From Kuschelorhynchus macadamiae (taxonomy: Eukaryota; Arthropoda; Insecta; Coleoptera; Curculionidae), in assembly GCA_030620095.1 (NCBI GenBank), contig JAUTXW010000884.1:558001-622000 (forward strand): a stretch of DNA of 64,000 bases. The letters run 5' to 3'. The notes beneath the pieces were generated by a model, which saw nothing but the letters and a program-made list of their open reading frames with translations, ran no database searches and was not told the DNA's origin. Below, one piece after another: positions 11,277 through 22,460 of the stretch (positions within the stretch are counted from its first letter, which is position 1; each line of letters starts with the position of its first letter). Position numbers and translations under genes: made by a program.

Positions 11277-13373
11277 TTATTTTAATTTTGAATAGTTCCT
11301 TCAACATCAGCGGGGAATTTCCGGCGCATGGTTCGATAGGTGAATCGGTAACGACATGAAGGAAATTAATAAATGTTTAAAAATAATAGAGAAAAATACC
11401 AGAATTAAGCGGCCTAATCTCGGTATTTTTGAGGCAGTTTTTTCTTTTGAGATCCCCGAATTTCGGAATCTCGGGATTGATATCCCTATTCAGATCTCAG
11501 AAAAAAATCGGTAAATTTCTTTAGCCGAAGCATCCCTAGTAATGAATCTTTCGTTTTATGAGGAATGTTAAAGTGTAACCCCAACTTAGTTCGCTTATAA
11601 TCATTAAGTAACACTATATAAATACTGTCTTTTCTTCGAACATTTATATACCGACATTTTCCATATATTCGTCATCTTGAGTTCGACCAGAATTTTAGAA
11701 GTTTATTTCTATATCACACTTTATTCTTACACAAAGTTTAAAATCATTCTAATAAGTAATCTTTTTAGGTTGTTTTTTTTTAAATATTTTATTAGGTCGC
11801 CATTTTTTTTTGTCATCTTGGATTTGTACCAAAATATTACCAGTTCATTTTTAACTAACACTCGATTTTTGTGCAAATTTTGAGGTGCTACGTAATACCT
11901 GATTTTTGTGCAAAATTTGAGGTAAATTAGATAATTAATTTTTTAGTAATATTTGTTTTTAACATTTTACCATGCCATTTTGTTCAGTAATATTAAACAA
12001 AACAAAATATTGCCCCTTAATTTTCTTTTAAAATTTAAAATCAATCGGTTGTTTTGCTATGTCATGAACAGACAGATAGACGTACCAACGGAATTGAGAA
12101 AGCATATTTTTCCGGTATGTAGGGACCCTAAAAACGTGAAAATCTATAAAATCCTGGAAGGATGACTTTTCACGATTACAAACATTTTATTTGGCCGTCA
12201 TTTTGTTATCTTTCCGCAATTTTACCAGTTCATCTCTATATCTTACTTAATTTTAGCACAAAAATTGAAATCAATGTAATAAGTAGTTTTTTCAGTCTAA
12301 TTTTTTTCAATATTTTATTAAGCCGCCATATTGTTTCGCCATCTTGGAGAATTTTACCAGTTTATTCTCACGTAATACTTGATCTCTGTGCAAAATTTCA
12401 AGTGAAATGGATAGGTAGTTTTTTAGTAATATTCACTAGGTCGCCATTTTGTTTCGCCATACTGGATTTTTACCAAAATTATACTAGGTCATACCCATAT
12501 GACCTTTAATTGTAAACCAAAATTTGAAGTCAATTGGGTTAGTAATTTTTTAGTTATGCCGCGAACAGACAGACTGGCCGACGGAATTGATAAAACATGT
12601 TTTTTGGCCTCTAGGGACTCTAAAACGTGAAGATCCCTAAAAACCTGGAAGGTTGATTTTTCTGTGCACGACACAACTCAAAAACTATTTATTCAGTTGA
12701 CTTAAACAAATCAGGGGTCATAAGAGGATGAAGGGTTTTGGTGAAAATACAATATGGCGGAACAAAATAGCAGCCTCACGAAATGTTAAAAAAATCAAGT
12801 GTTTTATAGAGATGAACTGGTAAAATGTTGATGTAAAACAAACAGTACTTATCCATTTGACAAATTGTAGAAAAATATGTGAAACAAGAATAAACTTAAA
12901 ATTTTTGTATTATTTTTTTTTGGCAAAACAAATTGGCGACCTAATAAAATGTTTAAATATATGAAAGTCATGAAAAATAAATAATAGTAATAATAATATA
13001 AAAATAAATTCAAAAACAATTAAATAAAATTGGTAAATTCGCCTTTACACACAACTTCCCTCGTATAGAATTTGACGACACACAGATAATATATTTTATG
13101 TCATACTGTCTAGTAAATTTACTTATCCTGTACTGATTTTGATCTGATACCGTAATGTGACATTACAGTATCTGATACCGTAATGTATTGCTTAGCAACA
13201 CTACCATGTTATTGTTATTGGAAATAATTATTTGTCAGGTTTGACATTTTCTCACTTAATAATATAGGAAATAAATTATTTCATTTTATTTATTTGACAG
13301 TGACAAGCAAAACACAATCATAACTTGCTATGGAAAACAACGGCTATAAACTGATACGATTGTTTGATCAATA
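11277..13373. repeat. Dispersed/tandem AT-rich repeat family (11640-12720) and flanks
   Basis: From about 11640 to 12720 degenerate units recur every 110-250 bp with phrases such as 'attaggtcgccattttgttt', 'catcttggatttttaccaa', 'ttaccagttcatctctata', 'tttttgtgcaaaatttgagg' and 'gccgcgaacagacagac'. Related units are at 3590-3850, 12780-12960 (inverted), 25540-25760 and 58880-59600. The open frames here are repeat read-through. 12960-13373 is AT-rich intron with nothing recognised. Confidence 0.65.
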
Positions 13374-16051
13374 AGGTAATTCCGGGTTACATGCCCCACC
13401 GGTACAGATGCCCCGATCGGCAAATATTCGGGCTTAATCGTTAGTTGGCGCCATAAGTATGGTGGTTGTTTACTTGTTGTGTGTTTAGCGAGAGGCACAA
13501 TTAATAATCCAATAATATCTCTTCAATCGTGAAATATTTAAGAAAAACAGGTAAGAATTGATAAATTACTACTATGATCTAATTTAGGTGAGCACATATC
13601 GCAGCGAAAAATGTTTTCGTTTAATTTTTACAGCTGTATTCTTGAATCCTTGTTTGAAAGGGTCTATTGGCTTACTTTAGAATATAAAATGGTTGACAAA
13701 TTCTTTACTGGTGCATTTTAATATACTGGGGCATCTCTCCCGTACAAAAAGGATAGATGGCCAAAAATAATACGGGATAGATGCCCCATATGAATGTTTG
13801 TATTTTGTAAATTTAGATAGTATATTAATGACTAAATTTTATTTTAGATAATATGCCGACCCGATACAAACGAAAACAATCTGCTAAGCCAAGAAAACAG
13901 TGGCGTGAAGAACATTTAGTAACTGCTATTGAGGCTATAAATTCTGGTGAGATGGGCACTAATGAAGCTTCAGCTGCCTTTGGTGTACCATCTAGAACGT
14001 TACGTCGGCGCATCAAATCAGGATTTACCAGGGATCTTCCTCTAAGCCCTGAAGGATGCTTAGGCACTGTAAATGAAAAACGACTAGTAAAACATGTACA
14101 GAAATTGGAAAAATGTGGTTTTGCGCTTGATAGAGAGTCACTTAGATCCCTTGCTTATCAGTTTGCTGAAAAATTGAAAATTAAGCACAGATTTAATCGT
14201 GAAACACAAATGGCAGGCTATGACTGGCTTAACTCGTTTTTGCGACGTAACCAAGAAGTGAGTGTTAGAGCAGCTTGTCTATTGCTAGGGCAGAAGGTAT
14301 GGATCGTACGGAAGTAAATAAATTTTTTGATCTGCTTAATGAGGTTTACACGGAATACAACATGTTTGTAAAACCGAGTAATATTTTTAACATGGACGAG
14401 ACCGGCTTTCAAATCAACAACGAAGCCGGAAAAGTTATTGGAACTAAGGGAGCCAAAGATGTCCATGTACTCAGTTCAAGTGAAAGAGGTAAGAACGTAA
14501 CAATAATAGCTTGCTGCAATGCCGAAGGCAATTTTATACCACCAGTGCTCATACTTAAAGGAGTAAGAGAAAAGCAGAAATTTAAAGATGGACTTCCACC
14601 AGGGTCAACAGTTTTTATGAACAAAAAGTCGTCCTATATCTCATCAGACCTCTTTCTAAAATGGCTTCAAGAACATTTTGTTCCTAAAAAGCCTCCTGGT
14701 CTAACTATTTTAATACTCGACGGACATTCATCCCATAGGAATTCTATGGAAATGCTCAACTTCGCAGAACAAAATGAAATAATTTTAGTGTGCTTACCAA
14801 GCCATTGCACCCAAGCCATACAGCCACTTGACAGATCATTTTTCCGGCCCTTAAAACATTTTTTAAGAAAAGAAGCCAGACAATGGATGCTAAATCACCC
14901 TGGGAGACGTCTTACTCGCCTGCAAGTTGTTAAAATCATAGGAGCTGCATGGGGTAAAGCAGCTAATGTTGAAACTGGTGTCTCTGGGTTTCGGGCATCA
15001 GGAATTTTCCCACTTGATCCGGCGGCCATTCCTGACCATTTTTATCACATTTCGGATAATATGTCTCAACATACAGTGGAAAATTCTACAGGTAAAAAGA
15101 GCTCTTCTTTAAAGGAACATCAAAACCCAAATTCTGTTTTAGAGGCAGCCCCGGAAAAAGCTCAGTCCGACAAATCTATTTTAGAAAAAGTTAGCGTAGA
15201 ACAAGAACCGGTTCCAGGTACAAGCTCAATGATAGTACCAGATGGTGTTCATCCAAAAGAAACCCCTTCAAAATATCTGCAAGATATTAGTCCGGTGCCA
15301 ATTCTTCCAAAATCAATTAAAAAACGAAAGAAGCAATCTGCCGAAGTTTTGACAAAGCGAAACCCAAAATCAAAAAAAAATATTGAAGACGATTTTTCCT
15401 CCTCGGATGATGAACCACTTGCTGTTTATGTAAAAAAGGGTAAAAGGTCCCCATCTACAAGTTCTGCTAAGGAATCAGAATCTTGCATAGAATGCTGGGA
15501 AAATTATTATGAAACAACTAACAAGGCAGATTGGTTAAAATGTTTGGGATGTGACAAGTGGTTTCATGAGACGTGTACAATATATGGGGACCACTGCGTC
15601 ACATGTGGACGTGAAAAACTAAGGGCTGCAAATCATGACCGTGCCAAGAAAAAAGTATTCTTATAAACTGAGAGTCTTTGTCATATTATTAGAAAATAAG
15701 TTTAAGTTAAAAATTTTCTGTTATTTTTAATAATCTTATTTATGTATGTTAAGATGATAAAAATAATGAAAGTTTCTTCTTTTCCTTTATGGGGCGACTC
15801 TCCCAGAGTGGGGCACCTGACCCAAACTGCAAGGGCAACTCTCCTTAACTGCCGGGAGAGATGGCCAAAAAAGTTGTTTTTGTTAAAAAATTTTTACAAA
15901 AAAAAAATAAAAATTTTAAGTTTTTTAAACATGTTATGTCGTGTCTAAATAAATATGTTATTTTTTTATCATAGGCTTTTTAATTTAAAATATTATTTGA
16001 ATTGTTAATCACATATTTTGCTTAAGTGAGGCATCTAACCCTGATTTACCT
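13374..16051 (+). mobile_element. pogo-like transposon, complete length, TA target duplication
   Basis: The element starts aggtaattccgggttacatg and ends ...taaccctgatttacct; the inverted ends match imperfectly over about 28 bp and include a 'gatgcc(c/t)' core. Each end is directly flanked by TA (13372-13373 and 16052-16053), the expected duplication for pogo. Several extra copies of gatgcccc or its reverse lie just inside both ends (for example near 13410, 13725, 13785 and 15790), probably subterminal transposase-binding sites. The transposase runs left to right and carries one frameshift. Confidence 0.9.
13853..15666 (+). pseudogene. pogo-family transposase with C-terminal PHD-like finger, one frameshift
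   Basis: A first frame (13853-14317) carries the N-terminal DNA-binding part: a psq-type HTH (ASAAFGVPSRTLRRRI) and a second HTH (FAEKLKIKHRFN, GYDWLNSFLRRN). The second frame (14275-15666) joins at the LSIARAEGM block after a one-base slip near 14278, and holds the DDE_1 catalytic core: IFNMDETGFQI, ILILDGHSSH and IQPLDRSFFRPLK, giving Asp, Asp, Asp with 36 residues between the last two. The C-terminal 50 residues form a PHD-like Cys/His finger (CIECWENYY, WLKCLGCDKWFHETC, HCVTCG). This finger occurs in some insect pogo transposases and may read chromatin. Together the frames would give about 600 residues. One frameshift is the only defect seen, so the copy is young or the slip is an assembly error. 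Confidence 0.9.
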
Positions 16052-16345
16052 TATTTCTTAAATTTTAATAAATATAGCTTTATATTCATTTTAAAAAGGA
16101 TTATAAAGACAGAATAAAATAAAATATTATACGATACACGTCCGTTAGGTGTTATTATAGTACCGTAATAGGGCACCTACCGGACTTGTAAATAATGTAA
16201 ATTACAATTATGAATCCTTATAGTTGTTTCGTAAATATTAAAAAAAATGGAAATAACTTACAGTACATAGTGGAAATTCTGTAGAAGAGAAGATGCTAAT
16301 AAAGGCGAATTTACCGTTTTTTTTTAAATACGAAAAAGTACTGAC
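16052..16345. other. TASK intron 1, 5' part
   Basis: Short AT-rich intron between the pogo element and exon 1. No gene seen. Confidence 0.5.
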
Positions 16346-16472
16346 CTTTCAATAACTGGTCTCTTTTCTCCTCTTCTTTAGATTCCAAAGCATCGAAAAC
16401 CGCAGCTCCGATTAAAAGATATGTAAACGTTGTTACAACTAAAGACAATGTCCTCACATTTTGCCGTTTCAT
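16346..16472 (-). CDS. Task: TASK-type two-pore K+ channel, exon 1 (N-terminus)
   Basis: This exon is too short to stand out as an ORF but is diagnostic. It starts at the ATG at 16472-16470 and encodes MKRQNVRTLSLVVTTFTYLL then IGAAVFDALESKEEEKRDQL, the nearly invariant TASK N-terminus with the first membrane helix. It ends at donor gtcagt (16345), phase 1, which fits exon 2 exactly. MKRQNVRT at the start makes the start codon secure. The intron to exon 2 is 9.1 kb and full of transposons. The gene's promoter should lie to the right, possibly near 18.2 kb. Confidence 0.94.
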
Positions 16473-16889
16473 TTTAAACTCATTTGGAGAATAACTGTTT
16501 AACCTATAATTCCTTTCCTGTAAATATCTACTTTATTTTGCTTCCAGATACTTAATTAAGATAAAATTCGGATGAGAAAATCTGGGGAAATCGATACTGG
16601 AGCTGGGGAAATGAATTGGCCGCTTTTGCGCAAGAGTTTTCCCACAGGATGCAGATGTGGTATAGGATGTTTTTTTAAATGCAGTTTTGATGAATCAGAA
16701 AAAAAGTCTTAATTTGTGGTCGATCGGGAAAAAATAACCCTAAGAATAATTAAAATGTTAATACCATTTTTAAATCGAATATTTCTGATTTACATAATGC
16801 AAATCGAATGCGATTTTTTTATGCTTTGAATAAATTATTGTATTAGTTAAAACTGATCTTAAGTGGATTTATTTTAAAACTATCACCGC

Positions 16890-17800
16890 CTATTATACAG
16901 GGTGTTTTATAATATAACTTTAACTTACCCCAAATTTTGACAAAGATATTTTTTGCACATTTAATTCCAGCCAATATATCTAGCTCGGAACAATTTCGCC
17001 ATGTTTTAGTTATCACCCCAACTTTAGAAGATATAAATTTTTGATACAGCCTTAAGTGCTAAAATTATAAAATTGCCCAAAAAATGAAAAAGCTTTAGAT
17101 TAAAGCAAATGCCTTAAAGTACAGGGTGATCCAGATAGCTGGGTTATTTTTTAAATTAAAAAAAATTTTCCCAACAAAACTTTTTTATTCGATCTGCTTT
17201 TTCATATGCTTATATTTTAACGTGTGTGTCAAAAAAGCAAGGCAAGTACCAATTTTGGCCCATACAATTTTATTGAAATAATCTGGATGTTGATGACTTG
17301 CCCTTATAATTTGAACTTGAACAAATGCATGCCTCCTTTTTTGTTTGTCATTCAATTGTTGAATTGGCCTAATTTTGCGGTATTCGTTTAGCTTTAAAGT
17401 TCTCTGAATTGCTTCATCACTAAATCTTTTGCTTCGTAGTTCATACCTCATATCTCTGACACAGTCTCTGATATATTTTCTATTAAGAGCCTCTTCTTCA
17501 TTTCGTCCTATTCTTATTTCTTAAAGACGCTGTTTTTTTGTTTTGCAGGGTACAAAACTGAGTCAATTACCAAGGTCATCATAAGTCTATTTAATCGGAA
17601 GTTTTCGTTAAAATGTATTTTATATAGTTTAGCATTTTCTTTTAAAGTGTCAGCCATAGTGCTTTGATTTTTTACAAATGTTTTTAGCATTAATTCGCAT
17701 TTTAAATGCTCCGCCGAGTCTTCATGTTTATGTTAAGACCTTCATATATTTAACATACGTGCAAATTCTTCCTTATTGCACACTGAATATTTATTGCAAA
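16890..17800 (-). pseudogene. Mixed transposase debris
   Basis: Two 'acagggtg(t/a)' mariner-type ends occur at about 16897 and 17121. A minus-strand frame at 17451-17185 includes FVQVQIIRASHQHPDYFNKI, followed by VW, resembling the PD.FN..(V/L)(W/F) region preceding the first catalytic Asp of Tc1/mariner transposases. Further right (about 17760-17540, minus) broken frames contain HEDSAEHLKCELMLKTFVK, which looks like the N-terminal region of TTF-type hAT transposases. Both readings are weak; the region is best treated as overlapping dead fragments. Confidence 0.4.
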
Positions 17801-18049
17801 ACTAGTAAACGAGGCCAGTAAAACAATTTTTGTAATATTTGACTATTACATAACCATTTGTACGCCGAAAACCAGGATGACGATTAAAACTCTGATGTTG
17901 TTCCTACCATCGATTAAATGGAGTTCCCAACAAAATGCAAACCACATCCGTGATCGGATTCATCAATAATGTAAATTAATAAACCCGACACCAAATAAAA
18001 TTGTAACAATACCATAAATAAATATAACAGAAAACAGTCAAGCAAACTG

Positions 18050-18260
18050 CAAAGGAACTAACCGGTTGCAGCGAAATTCGCGAAAATAAAAGTAAACAAT
18101 CACCCCAAACTGAACGACACGTGGGTGTAGTGTACTGCGTTAGCAATTCACCGACAGCGTTGTATGGCGCTGGTTAACATTATTCTTTTCGTTCGCTCGA
18201 CGTCATCGCGTACGCGTTGTCATGGCAACGTAGTAGGAAAATCGTAAACTAAAGATAGCA
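18050..18260. promoter_or_regulatory. GC-richer patch with RFX X-box-like site; candidate promoter
   Basis: About 200 bp with many CpGs stand out in AT-rich DNA. At 18216-18229 lies gttgtcatggcaac, one base from the palindromic RFX/X-box consensus (GTTGCCATGGCAAC). 'cgacgtcatcgcg' at 18199-18211 resembles a CREB/ATF half-site. It lies 1.6-1.7 kb upstream of TASK exon 1 on the correct side to be its promoter. The link to TASK is inference. Confidence 0.35.
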
Positions 18261-18465
18261 CCTCCAGCAAAGTCGAAACGGTTTGCGCCACTATTATAGT
18301 TGTTATAATAAAGTTCGATTGAAAGTTTTAAAAAGACATGCCGCCAACGGTCAAGTAAAATATGTATTCAAGATATACAGTTTATTTTTTGCCAATTAGG
18401 TGAATAAATGAATGTAAAAACTTAAATTTTAAAAGATATATAATAAATATAGTTAGATGTTTGCT

Positions 18466-18532
18466 TGTTTATTTTTCCTCGTGAAGTAGCACTTCACCTA
18501 CTTTACCTGAATAGCCGCCACTTGGTTTCCTT
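18466..18532. repeat. Second copy of the hairpin repeat at 1-60
   Basis: Same phrase order as at the window start (tgttt attttt..gtgaagtagcacttcacc..atagcc(g)ccact), with a 12-bp insertion after the hairpin. The hairpin is intact apart from its outermost pair. Confidence 0.55.
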
Positions 18533-19018
18533 ATAACTGACTTCAGGTGAACGAAAGTTGATCCGAGAATACATACTGTTCACTTCCAATCTTTTAAAGA
18601 AAATCAATTGGCAAAGTCTGATAAAAAAGTACAAAATAAAATTGTACCCCCGTATTCACTAAAAAGCCTTAAAAGTTAGACCAGATCTAGTTACCACGGA
18701 AATAAAAATTGTTAGAAAATGTATTATTCAATTGTTGCATGTCATTTTAAAGCGTATGACTGTCTAGTTAGACCTAATCTAAATTTAAACCATTTTAGTG
18801 ACTACGGGTGTTAATGTCTATAACACCTTAAAAATACAAAATAATATTAAATATCATAGGAAAATTGAGATTTATTGACAGTTATAAATTATATTTCAAT
18901 TCTCGGTAAAAACCTAGAATGACGTTAAAAATTGTATTGTTACAATATTCAGTTGAGGATGTTTCCTTATACTGTCTAAAGGTATTTTGCTAAATGATAT
19001 TGTATACTAGTCTAAAGA
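18533..19018. other. AT-rich spacer, no gene seen
   Basis: About 490 bp without recognisable coding or repeat structure. Confidence 0.4.
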
Positions 19019-20042
19019 CACATACAGTGTGATCCAAAAGTGCGTTCAAGTTCAATAGCTTCGTTATTGTGGGAATTAGAAAAAAAAATTATACGAAAGT
19101 TGTAGGGACTGCTGAGGGCTACAAAATAAAGTTGTTTATTTTCAGATTTATTTGGCCATTCACCCACTATAGAGTTTGTGGGGTCTATACAGAGTCGTTC
19201 AAGATTTATGACCACTTTTCGAAAATATCAGAGGTACATTTGCATCTTTGTATTTTTTTTAATGCATTAGGATAAATCATTTTAACAAAGTAAAAACTTC
19301 CAACAGTATACAGGGTAAATAAAAATCCTGGATTAAAATTTTCTCTATTAATTTAAATGGAGCACCCTGCATATTATTATATTTTCAGATTCCTCTCTTT
19401 TTGGCCATTCACCCAATATAGCGTTTGTGGGGTCTACGCAGAGTCGTTCAAGATTTATGACCACTTTTTAAAAATATTAGAGGTATATTTGACCTTAAGA
19501 GGACACCTATTTCGACCAGTTGTGCGAGTAAATGTGGTTAAAATGAAAATTATAACCTATTGACATTTCTATTTTTGTGGAATGTTGGAATGTGGAATAA
19601 ATCTTTAACGACTCTGTATAGACCACACAAACCCTATATTGTGTAAATGGCCAAAAAGGGAGGAATCTGAAATATAATAATATACAAGGCGTTCCATTTA
19701 AATTAATCGAGAAAATTTGCATTCAGGATTTTTATTTACCCTGTATTCCGTTATTAACGAATACCAAAGAAAAATACCGCAGTTGAAAGAAGACCACATT
19801 TTGAAGTTTTTACCAGGCTAAAATGATTTATGCTAACGCATTAAAAAAAATACAGGGCGTCAAATGTACCTCTGATATTTTCGAAAAGTGGTCATAAATC
19901 TTGAATTACTCTGTATAGATCCCACTTACCCTTTATTGGTTCGATTGCCATAGATGGACGTTTCTCAAACTAAAACAATATATATGGTGTTCCATTTAAA
20001 ATAATATAAGTTTGGTTTGTGGCTAACTTTTGCTCAACCCTG
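19019..20042. mobile_element. Foldback repeat cluster (mariner-type MITEs), left part of a split element
   Basis: A block containing 'ttggccattcaccca.tata' and 'gagtcgttcaagatttatga' occurs twice direct (19150-19240, 19395-19490) and twice inverted (about 19600-19670, 19865-19935), with 'agaggtacatttg' nearby. The outer left end, 'gttcaagttcaatagcttcg' followed by 'ttattgtgggaatta', reappears inverted at about 22500-22545, beyond the mariner at 20045-22460. A larger inverted-repeat element was therefore split by the mariner insertion. Confidence 0.65.
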
Positions 20043-20044
20043 TA

Positions 20045-22460
20045 CAGGGTGTCCGGATTTGGTTGCAAAAGCAGGGTATCTCGCTTATTTTTAAAGATAG
20101 AACCTTGCGGTTTTCACGAACCTGAGCTAATTTTTTGTGAAACTCATGAAGCCGTAAACAAAATTTTCATAGCCTTCTTTGTTTATGAGATACAGGGCGA
20201 AATAGAAAATTTTGCATTTTGGGACCCCCCTCGTATCTCGGTTATCCTTTAACTTAACGCAAAGGGAGAAATTGCTGTTTGTATCCAGTGGCGTAGTCAT
20301 ATTTTTCATTTGAGTTGTTATTTTTTAGATATGAACCAAAGTTGTGTTTTTTAAATGGGACATCCTGTATATTTGTCCAGAAATTGATTTGTCCTTTTAA
20401 AAGCTTCTCAAAAATATATAATAGTATGGGTCTATTTTAATAAACAACAACAAAAATCCTAATTTTTATAATTATCATCCCAAATTTTGCAGTAGGCCAT
20501 GCAAAACAATGCTGCCTTTTATTTAAAGTCGTTAACAATATCTACATCCTAACAATAAATCAAAATAAATATGTAATTAAATCTATTTATCAAAATAATT
20601 TCGCACCAAAAAAGTACCACCTACCTAGATTTATGTAACACAAGAACAAAATAATAATAAATTATTATGTAACAAGCCTTTCAGCAAAAATCAACTGTCG
20701 TATAAGAACTACAGTAACCAAGGAAATCAAAAGAACTGTTCAAACTGATTTCCATTTTGTTCTATGCATGCTTCGTACAATTTTCGTATTCGTTTTAGGG
20801 AATTAAGCAAAATAACGGGATGATTTTGTAAATAGCGAAAATTTTCTCTTATTGCATTTCCTAAATCTTGGACATTATCATAGTGGTCTTTGTAAATTCT
20901 ATTTTCCAAATATCCCCATAGAAAGAAACCTAAAATCGACAAATCTGGGGACCTAGGGGGCCATCTTATAGGTCCATTTGTTCCGATCCATTGATTGGTA
21001 AAATTATTATCCAGAAATAATCTCGTCATTCCAGAATTGTGTGCAGGAGCACCGTCCTGTTGAAAATAAATTTCGTTAATTTGCGCTGGAGCAACATCGT
21101 CAAGTAATTCAGGTATAGCTGCCTCTAAAATTTCTATATAGCGATTGGCTGTCAGATTTCCCTCAAATATATACAATTTTATATGTGTTCCTAATATGAA
21201 GCAGGACACATTTAGACCAAACCTGCCCTGCTGTCTTCTGGGAAATATTTGGTGTTGATTTTCTTGGGACCAGAATCTACTATTGTGTCTATTGAGTATA
21301 CCAGAATTACTGAAATGTGCTTTGTCTGACCATATAACCTTCCTTTCAAAATCTCTAACCATATCGCATCTTTCTCGAAACCAATTGCAGAAGACTACCA
21401 CCCGACGCTCTGCATCCCCTGGCTGTAAGTGCTGCACGAGCCCAAATTTGTATGGGTGGTATTTGTGCTTTTTTAGAATTTCTTGAACTCTAGTTTTTGG
21501 AATCCCTATGCTCTTTTCACTGGCCCTACAAGTGTTTGTAGGGTAAGCTTCTGCATTAGCCAAAACCGTAATTTCCTCAGCCTCCCGATTTTCTTTATTA
21601 TATGTTTTCGTACGAGGTTTGATAAATGATCCGTGATTAAGTAAATTCTTTTTTATCCGATAAAAAGTGGATATATTAGGTTGCCTCCTTTCTGGATATC
21701 TAAATAAAAATTAAGCAATAGTATTTCAACATACCGAAAAATTAACTATTTACCTGTTAAAATACATCTCAGAAGCCGCTTCAACATTTTCATTACTTAA
21801 TATAAAACAAGCTAACATATCGTACTTTTCATAATATTCGAAAGTTTGAATTTCTTCCATAATAATACAAATATATTTTTACACAATAAATAAATACAAA
21901 AAACTAGCGCTATATTTTATATAGCGTACAAAATTGGGAAATGTCATTTGCTTCCAAGAAAACAAAAGAAAACGGCATCGTTTTCCATGGCCTACTGCAA
22001 AATTTGGGACGATAATTATAAAAATTAGAATTTTTGTTGTTGTTTATTAAAATAGACCCATACTATTATATATTTTTGAGAAGCTTTTAAAAGGACAAAT
22101 CAATTTCTGGACAAATATACAGGGTGTCCCATTTAAAAAAACACAACTTTGGGTCATATCTAAAAAATAACAACTCAAATGAAAAATATGACTACGCCAC
22201 TGGATCCAGCGTAAAAAACTGCATAAGCAGCAATTTTTCCCTTTGCGTTAAGTTAAAGGATAACCGAGATACGAGGGGGGTCCCAAAATGCAAAATTTTC
22301 TATTTCGCCCTGTATCTCATAAACGAAGAAGGCTATGAAAATTTTGTTTACGGCTTCATGAGTTTCACAAAAAATTAGCTCAGGTTCGTGAAAACCGCAA
22401 GGTTCTATCTTTAAAAATAAGCGAGATACCCTGCTTTTGCAACCAAATCCGGACACCCTG
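20045..22460 (-). mobile_element. DD41D (rosa-like) Tc1/mariner with ~470-bp inverted repeats, TA duplication
   Basis: Termini cagggtgtccgg / ccggacaccctg are flanked by TA at 20043-20044 and 22461-22462. The inverted arms (20045-20505 and 21985-22460) are almost identical; the main difference is a short deletion near 20280 in the left arm. High arm identity and an unbroken transposase indicate recent insertion. The 2.4-kb element encodes one spliced transposase on the minus strand. Confidence 0.92.
20727..21860 (-). CDS. DD41D mariner transposase, two exons (21860-21754, 21699-20727)
   Basis: The frame opens at ATG 21860, not at the internal Met at 21563. A 54-bp intron (21753-21700, gtaaat...tttag) joins exon 1 (107 bp) to exon 2 (973 bp), giving 359 uninterrupted residues with HTH-type sequence around RYPERRQPNISTFYRI. 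Catalytic region: VIWSDKAHFSN (first Asp) and IYFQQDGAPAH (second Asp). RSPDLSILGFFLWG holds the third position, which should be Asp 41 residues after the second but is Gly here. Two related copies in this window keep Asp at that place. The protein is intact in length but predicted unable to cleave DNA. Confidence 0.88.

Noticed and set aside
19012..20309. Several 60-80-codon frames with the phrase FRFL.FWPFTQYSVCGVY
   Set aside because: The phrase repeats because the DNA is an inverted/direct repeat cluster; readings occur on both strands.
21563..21563. Met at 21563 as the mariner transposase start
   Set aside because: The frame stays open upstream and joins through a clean 54-bp intron to a Met at 21860 with the HTH segment.
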